Positions 60,936 through 64,000 of a stretch of 64,000 nucleotides of DNA are shown here, in pieces. The translations under genes and the position numbers were made by a program. The stretch lies in contig OZ245829.1 in assembly GCA_965228625.1 (NCBI GenBank), positions 2,294,001 to 2,358,000 on the forward strand, written 5' to 3'. The notes under the pieces were generated by a model. The model had not been told where the DNA came from and made no database searches. It was given only the letters and a program-made list of their open reading frames with translations. Position 1 is the first letter of the stretch; every line of letters begins with the position of its first letter. Origin of the DNA: UBA2767 sp965228625 (GTDB lineage: Bacteria; Pseudomonadota; Alphaproteobacteria; Rhizobiales; Methyloligellaceae).

Positions 60936-62786
60936 ATGTCCGCAATATGCACGCGATCCCTGTACGGCGCAGCCAGAGTCCTTCTGGTCATCTGCGTCTG
61001 TTTCGCCTTTGCCGACGCAACGAACGCAAGCGAGCGCCGTCACGGCCTGTCGACATTCGGCGATCTGAAATATCCGGCCGACTTCAAGCATTTCGACTAC
61101 GTCAATCCGGACGCGCCGAAGGGCGGCAGGCTGTCGATGATCGGCACGGCGGGTCTGATTACCTTCAACACCCTGAATGCATTCATCCTCAAGGGCGATC
61201 CGGCCCAGGGAGTGTCCTACCTGTTCGACAGTCTGATGACACAGGCGCAGGACGAACCGGGCTCGATGTACGGCCTCATCGCCGAATCCGCGGAACTGGC
61301 TGACGACAAGCGGTCGGTGACGTTCTATCTGCGGCCCGAAGCGAAGTTCTCCGACGGCTCGCCCGTTACGGCCGAGGACGTTGTGAACTCGTTCACCCTG
61401 CTCAAGGAAAAGGGGCACCCGTTCTACGCCCTGAGGCTTCGCGACGTGGAAAAAGCGGAGGCCGTCGACCCGGGCACGGTGCGTTATCACTTCAAGGGTG
61501 ACCAGATCCGCGATCTGCCGGTTATTGTCGCCGGCCTGCCGGTCTTCTCCAAGGCCTACTACGACGCCAACGACTTCACGAAGACGACCCTGAAACCGCC
61601 GCTCGGGTCCGGACCGTACAAGGTCAAGAACATGAAACAGGGCAGCTTCATCGTGTATGAGCGGCGCGACGATTACTGGGCCAAGGATCTGCCGGTCAAC
61701 CGCGGCCGTTTCAATTTCAACGAGCTGCGGTATGAGTATTTCCGCGACCGCACGGCGGAGTTCGAGGCGCTCAAGGCGGGTGAATACGACCTGCGCGAGG
61801 AGTTCACCTCGAAAACATGGGCCACCGAATACAATATCCCGCAGGTCGAGTCGGGCCGGCTGATCCGGTTGACGCTTCCCGACGAGCGCCCCTCGGGCGC
61901 TCAGGGCTTCTTCATCAACACCCGCCGCGACAAGTTTGCGGATCCGCGCGTGCGCAAGGCGCTCGACCACGCCTTCGATTTCGAATGGACAAACCGCAAC
62001 CAGTTCTACGGGCTGTACAAGCGCACCAACAGTTTCTTCGAAAACTCGGAAATGAAGGCGGAAGGCCCGCCGAGCGAGGCCGAACTGGCCCTGCTCGAGC
62101 CCTATCGCGACAAGCTGCCGAAGGAAGTCTTCGAGGCGCCATATACCTCGCCGGTGTCGAACGGCTCGGGACAGGACCGAAAGCTGCTGCGCACGGCGTC
62201 CAGGCTGCTCAAGGAAGCCGGCTGGACGGTCAAGGACGGCAAACGCGTCAACGCCAAGGGTGAACAGTTCGACATTGAATTCCTGATCTTTTCGCCCACC
62301 TTCGAACGCATCATCGCGCCGTATGTGAAGAACCTGAAAATCCTCGGGATCGATGCGCGCATCCGGCTCGTCGATCCATCCCAATACCAGGAGCGGGTCA
62401 AGAGCTTCGATTTCGACATCACGACCCAGCGCTATGTGATGAACGCGACACCGGGCATCGAGCTTCGAAACTACTGGGGAACCCAGGCCGCGGGTACGTC
62501 CGGAAGCCAGAACCTGGCCGGTATCAAGGATCCGGTCATCGACGCGTTGATCGAGAAAGTCGTCGCGGCCCAGTCTCGCGAGGAACTGGTGACGGCAACC
62601 CGTGCCATCGACCGCGTGCTGCGCGCGCGCTACTACTGGGTGCCGCACTGGTACAAAGCGGCCCACAACATCGCCCACTGGGACAAGTTCTCGCGGCCCG
62701 AAATCAAACCCAAATACGGCCGCGGCGTCATAGAAACCTGGTGGTATGACGAGGCGAAAGCTGCCAAACTGGCCGCCAACAACTGA
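60936..62786 (+). CDS. YejA-like peptide-binding protein, copy 2
   Basis: 616 residues from ATG 60936, with a signal peptide (LYGAARVLLVICVCFAF). It is collinear with copy 1 over the full length (KYPADFKHFDYVNPDAPKGG; GSGPYKVKN), but the two are clearly diverged. Tandem duplication gives two binding proteins for one set of membrane subunits, likely widening the range of peptides. It is 17 bases before the permease gene. Confidence 0.9.
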   Translation: MSAICTRSLYGAARVLLVICVCFAFADATNASERRHGLSTFGDLKYPADFKHFDYVNPDAPKGGRLSMIGTAGLITFNTLNAFILKGDPAQGVSYLFDSLMTQAQDEPGSMYGLIAESAELADDKRSVTFYLRPEAKFSDGSPVTAEDVVNSFTLLKEKGHPFYALRLRDVEKAEAVDPGTVRYHFKGDQIRDLPVIVAGLPVFSKAYYDANDFTKTTLKPPLGSGPYKVKNMKQGSFIVYERRDDYWAKDLPVNRGRFNFNELRYEYFRDRTAEFEALKAGEYDLREEFTSKTWATEYNIPQVESGRLIRLTLPDERPSGAQGFFINTRRDKFADPRVRKALDHAFDFEWTNRNQFYGLYKRTNSFFENSEMKAEGPPSEAELALLEPYRDKLPKEVFEAPYTSPVSNGSGQDRKLLRTASRLLKEAGWTVKDGKRVNAKGEQFDIEFLIFSPTFERIIAPYVKNLKILGIDARIRLVDPSQYQERVKSFDFDITTQRYVMNATPGIELRNYWGTQAAGTSGSQNLAGIKDPVIDALIEKVVAAQSREELVTATRAIDRVLRARYYWVPHWYKAAHNIAHWDKFSRPEIKPKYGRGVIETWWYDEAKAAKLAANN

Positions 62787-62803
62787 CGCCGCGCCAGAGG
62801 CTC

Positions 62804-63925
62804 ATGACTGCATATATTCTCCGCAGATTGCTCCTGATCATCCCCACCATGCTGGGCGTCATGATCGTGAGCTTCACGGTGGTGCAATTCGCCCCCGGCG
62901 GGCCGGTCGAACGGGTGATCGCGCAGTTGACCGGCACCGACGTGTCGGCAACGGCGCGCATCGGCGGCACGCAAAGCGGTGACTTCAGCGCCGGCAATCA
63001 GGCGCAGCAGAACACCGGCACCGGAGACGCGTCGGTCTCTTCAAAATACCGCGGCGCGCAGGGGCTGGACCCCGAATTCATCAAGAGCCTGGAGAAACAG
63101 TTCGGCTTCGACAAACCGGCGCATGAACGGTTTGGCCTGATGCTGTGGAACTACATCCGGTTCGACTTCGGAGAAAGCTATTTCCGGGATGTCAGCGTCA
63201 TCGATCTGATCATCGAGAAAATGCCCGTCTCGATCTCGCTCGGGCTGTGGATGACCCTGATCTCGTATGGAATCTCGATTCCCCTCGGCATCCGCAAGGC
63301 CGTCACCGACGGCCAGCGCTTCGACGTCTGGACCAGCGGCGTCATCGTCATCGGCTACGCAATCCCCGGCTTTCTGTTCGCGGTACTGCTGATCGTCCTG
63401 TTTGCCGGTGGAACGTTTCTCGACTGGTTCCCGCTGCGCGGGCTGACGTCGGAGAATTTCGACGAGCTTCCCTGGTACGAGAAGATCGTCGACTATTTCT
63501 GGCACCTGACGCTGCCGCTGATCGCCATGGCGCTCAGCGCGTTCGCCACCACGACGTTTCTGACCAAGAACTCCTTCCTGGACGAAATCAAGAAGCAGTA
63601 CGTGATGACCGCCCGCGCCAAGGGCCTTGCCGAGCGTCAGGTTCTTTACGGCCACGTGTTCCGCAACGCGATGCTCATCATCATTGCCGGTTTTCCGGGC
63701 GCGTTCATCAGCGCGTTCTTCGCCGGTTCGCTGCTGATCGAAACGATCTTCTCCCTGGACGGGCTCGGCCTTCTTTCATTCGAGTCGATCGTCAATCGCG
63801 ATTATCCGGTCGTGTTCGCGACCCTGTACATCTTTTCCCTGCTCGGGCTGTTCATCAATCTGATCTCCGACCTCACCTACACCTGGGTCGATCCGCGGAT
63901 CGACTTCGAGACGCGCGAGGTCTAG
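62804..63925 (+). CDS. YejB-like ABC transporter permease
   Basis: 373 residues, six membrane helices: N-terminal IPTMLGVMIVSFTVVQFAPG as in DppB-type proteins, a periplasmic loop with a Gly/Ser/Asn/Gln-rich insert (about 50-70), and the EAA-like loop (MTARAKGLAERQVLYGHVFR) before the C-terminal helices. It pairs with the protein starting at 63936. Confidence 0.93.
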   Translation: MTAYILRRLLLIIPTMLGVMIVSFTVVQFAPGGPVERVIAQLTGTDVSATARIGGTQSGDFSAGNQAQQNTGTGDASVSSKYRGAQGLDPEFIKSLEKQFGFDKPAHERFGLMLWNYIRFDFGESYFRDVSVIDLIIEKMPVSISLGLWMTLISYGISIPLGIRKAVTDGQRFDVWTSGVIVIGYAIPGFLFAVLLIVLFAGGTFLDWFPLRGLTSENFDELPWYEKIVDYFWHLTLPLIAMALSAFATTTFLTKNSFLDEIKKQYVMTARAKGLAERQVLYGHVFRNAMLIIIAGFPGAFISAFFAGSLLIETIFSLDGLGLLSFESIVNRDYPVVFATLYIFSLLGLFINLISDLTYTWVDPRIDFETREV

Positions 63926-63935
63926 GGCCCGGACC

Positions 63936-64000
63936 ATGGACATCAAGCTCGACGATAAGCTGGAGAAGCAGGGCTACGAGACCATCGAGCCATTGCCGGG
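63936..64000 (+). CDS. Start of second ABC permease (YejE-like), cut by right edge
   Basis: ATG 63936, 10 bases after the previous stop. 21 complete codons: MDIKLDDKLEKQGYETIEPL is the visible start. The function is inferred from position only: yejE normally follows yejB, and its N-terminus is soluble before the first helix. Confidence 0.6.
   Translation, partial: MDIKLDDKLEKQGYETIEPLP

Overview
The window looks like the chromosome of a high-GC alphaproteobacterium, most likely a Hyphomicrobiales (Rhizobiales) member. The core gene order supports this: rpmH-rnpA-yidC, engB-argB-(HAD phosphatase), dapD-dapE, def-fmt-truA, and recR-ybaB-dnaX with the SRP RNA just upstream of dnaX. A ferrocytochrome-type membrane cytochrome c, a phasin and a yej-type peptide importer also fit. 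No search was run; all calls rest on reading motifs, frames and gene order.

Positions 1-9313 form an accessory surface/regulation region. A large autotransporter adhesin (minus strand, cut by the left edge), a small secreted protein and a 158-residue repeat protein each have the same 12-bp dyad (RCCCGTTTGGGY) upstream. Where a -10-like CCTATTT is present, the dyad sits where a class II activator would bind. Next to them are three tandem, translationally coupled paralogues of a LuxR-type regulator. Together these look like one regulatory module.

Positions 9314-16114 are a lower-GC accessory block. It has a DUF1353 secreted protein, a membrane protein with a small frameshifted gene behind it, then a DyP-type peroxidase, a ferritin-like protein, a 340-residue unknown, a cupin and a small unknown protein. 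The last five point toward positions 16122-23370, a complete ebo cluster (eboD, E, C, F, A, B). Its EboD (dehydroquinate-synthase-like) is fused to an N-terminal VTT/DedA membrane domain.

Positions 23418-28407 hold tRNA-Arg(ACG) and a four-gene minus-strand operon: DUF547 protein, TVP38/VTT protein, mercuric-reductase-like flavoprotein and an orphan sensor kinase.

Positions 28547-45297 are mostly housekeeping: L34, RNase P protein, YidC, EngB, ArgB, a HAD phosphatase, an MscS-type channel, DapD, DapE and TruA. Three insertions interrupt them: (i) 31211-35461, with an XRE regulator, small secreted proteins, a VOC protein and a haloacid dehalogenase; (ii) 43304-44584, a WYL regulator plus SRPBCC protein bounded by direct repeats of the truA 3' end; (iii) 45340-46915, a 273-bp MITE-like element beside a gene for a secreted protein with twelve 15-residue repeats, lying between fmt and truA.

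Positions 47034-64000 are again core genes: fmt, def, rmuC, a PEP-mutase-family enzyme, phasin, recR, ybaB, dnaX, SRP RNA, nudC, pheA, kdsB and cytochrome c. They end in a yej-type ABC importer with two tandem binding-protein genes and the first codons of a second permease.
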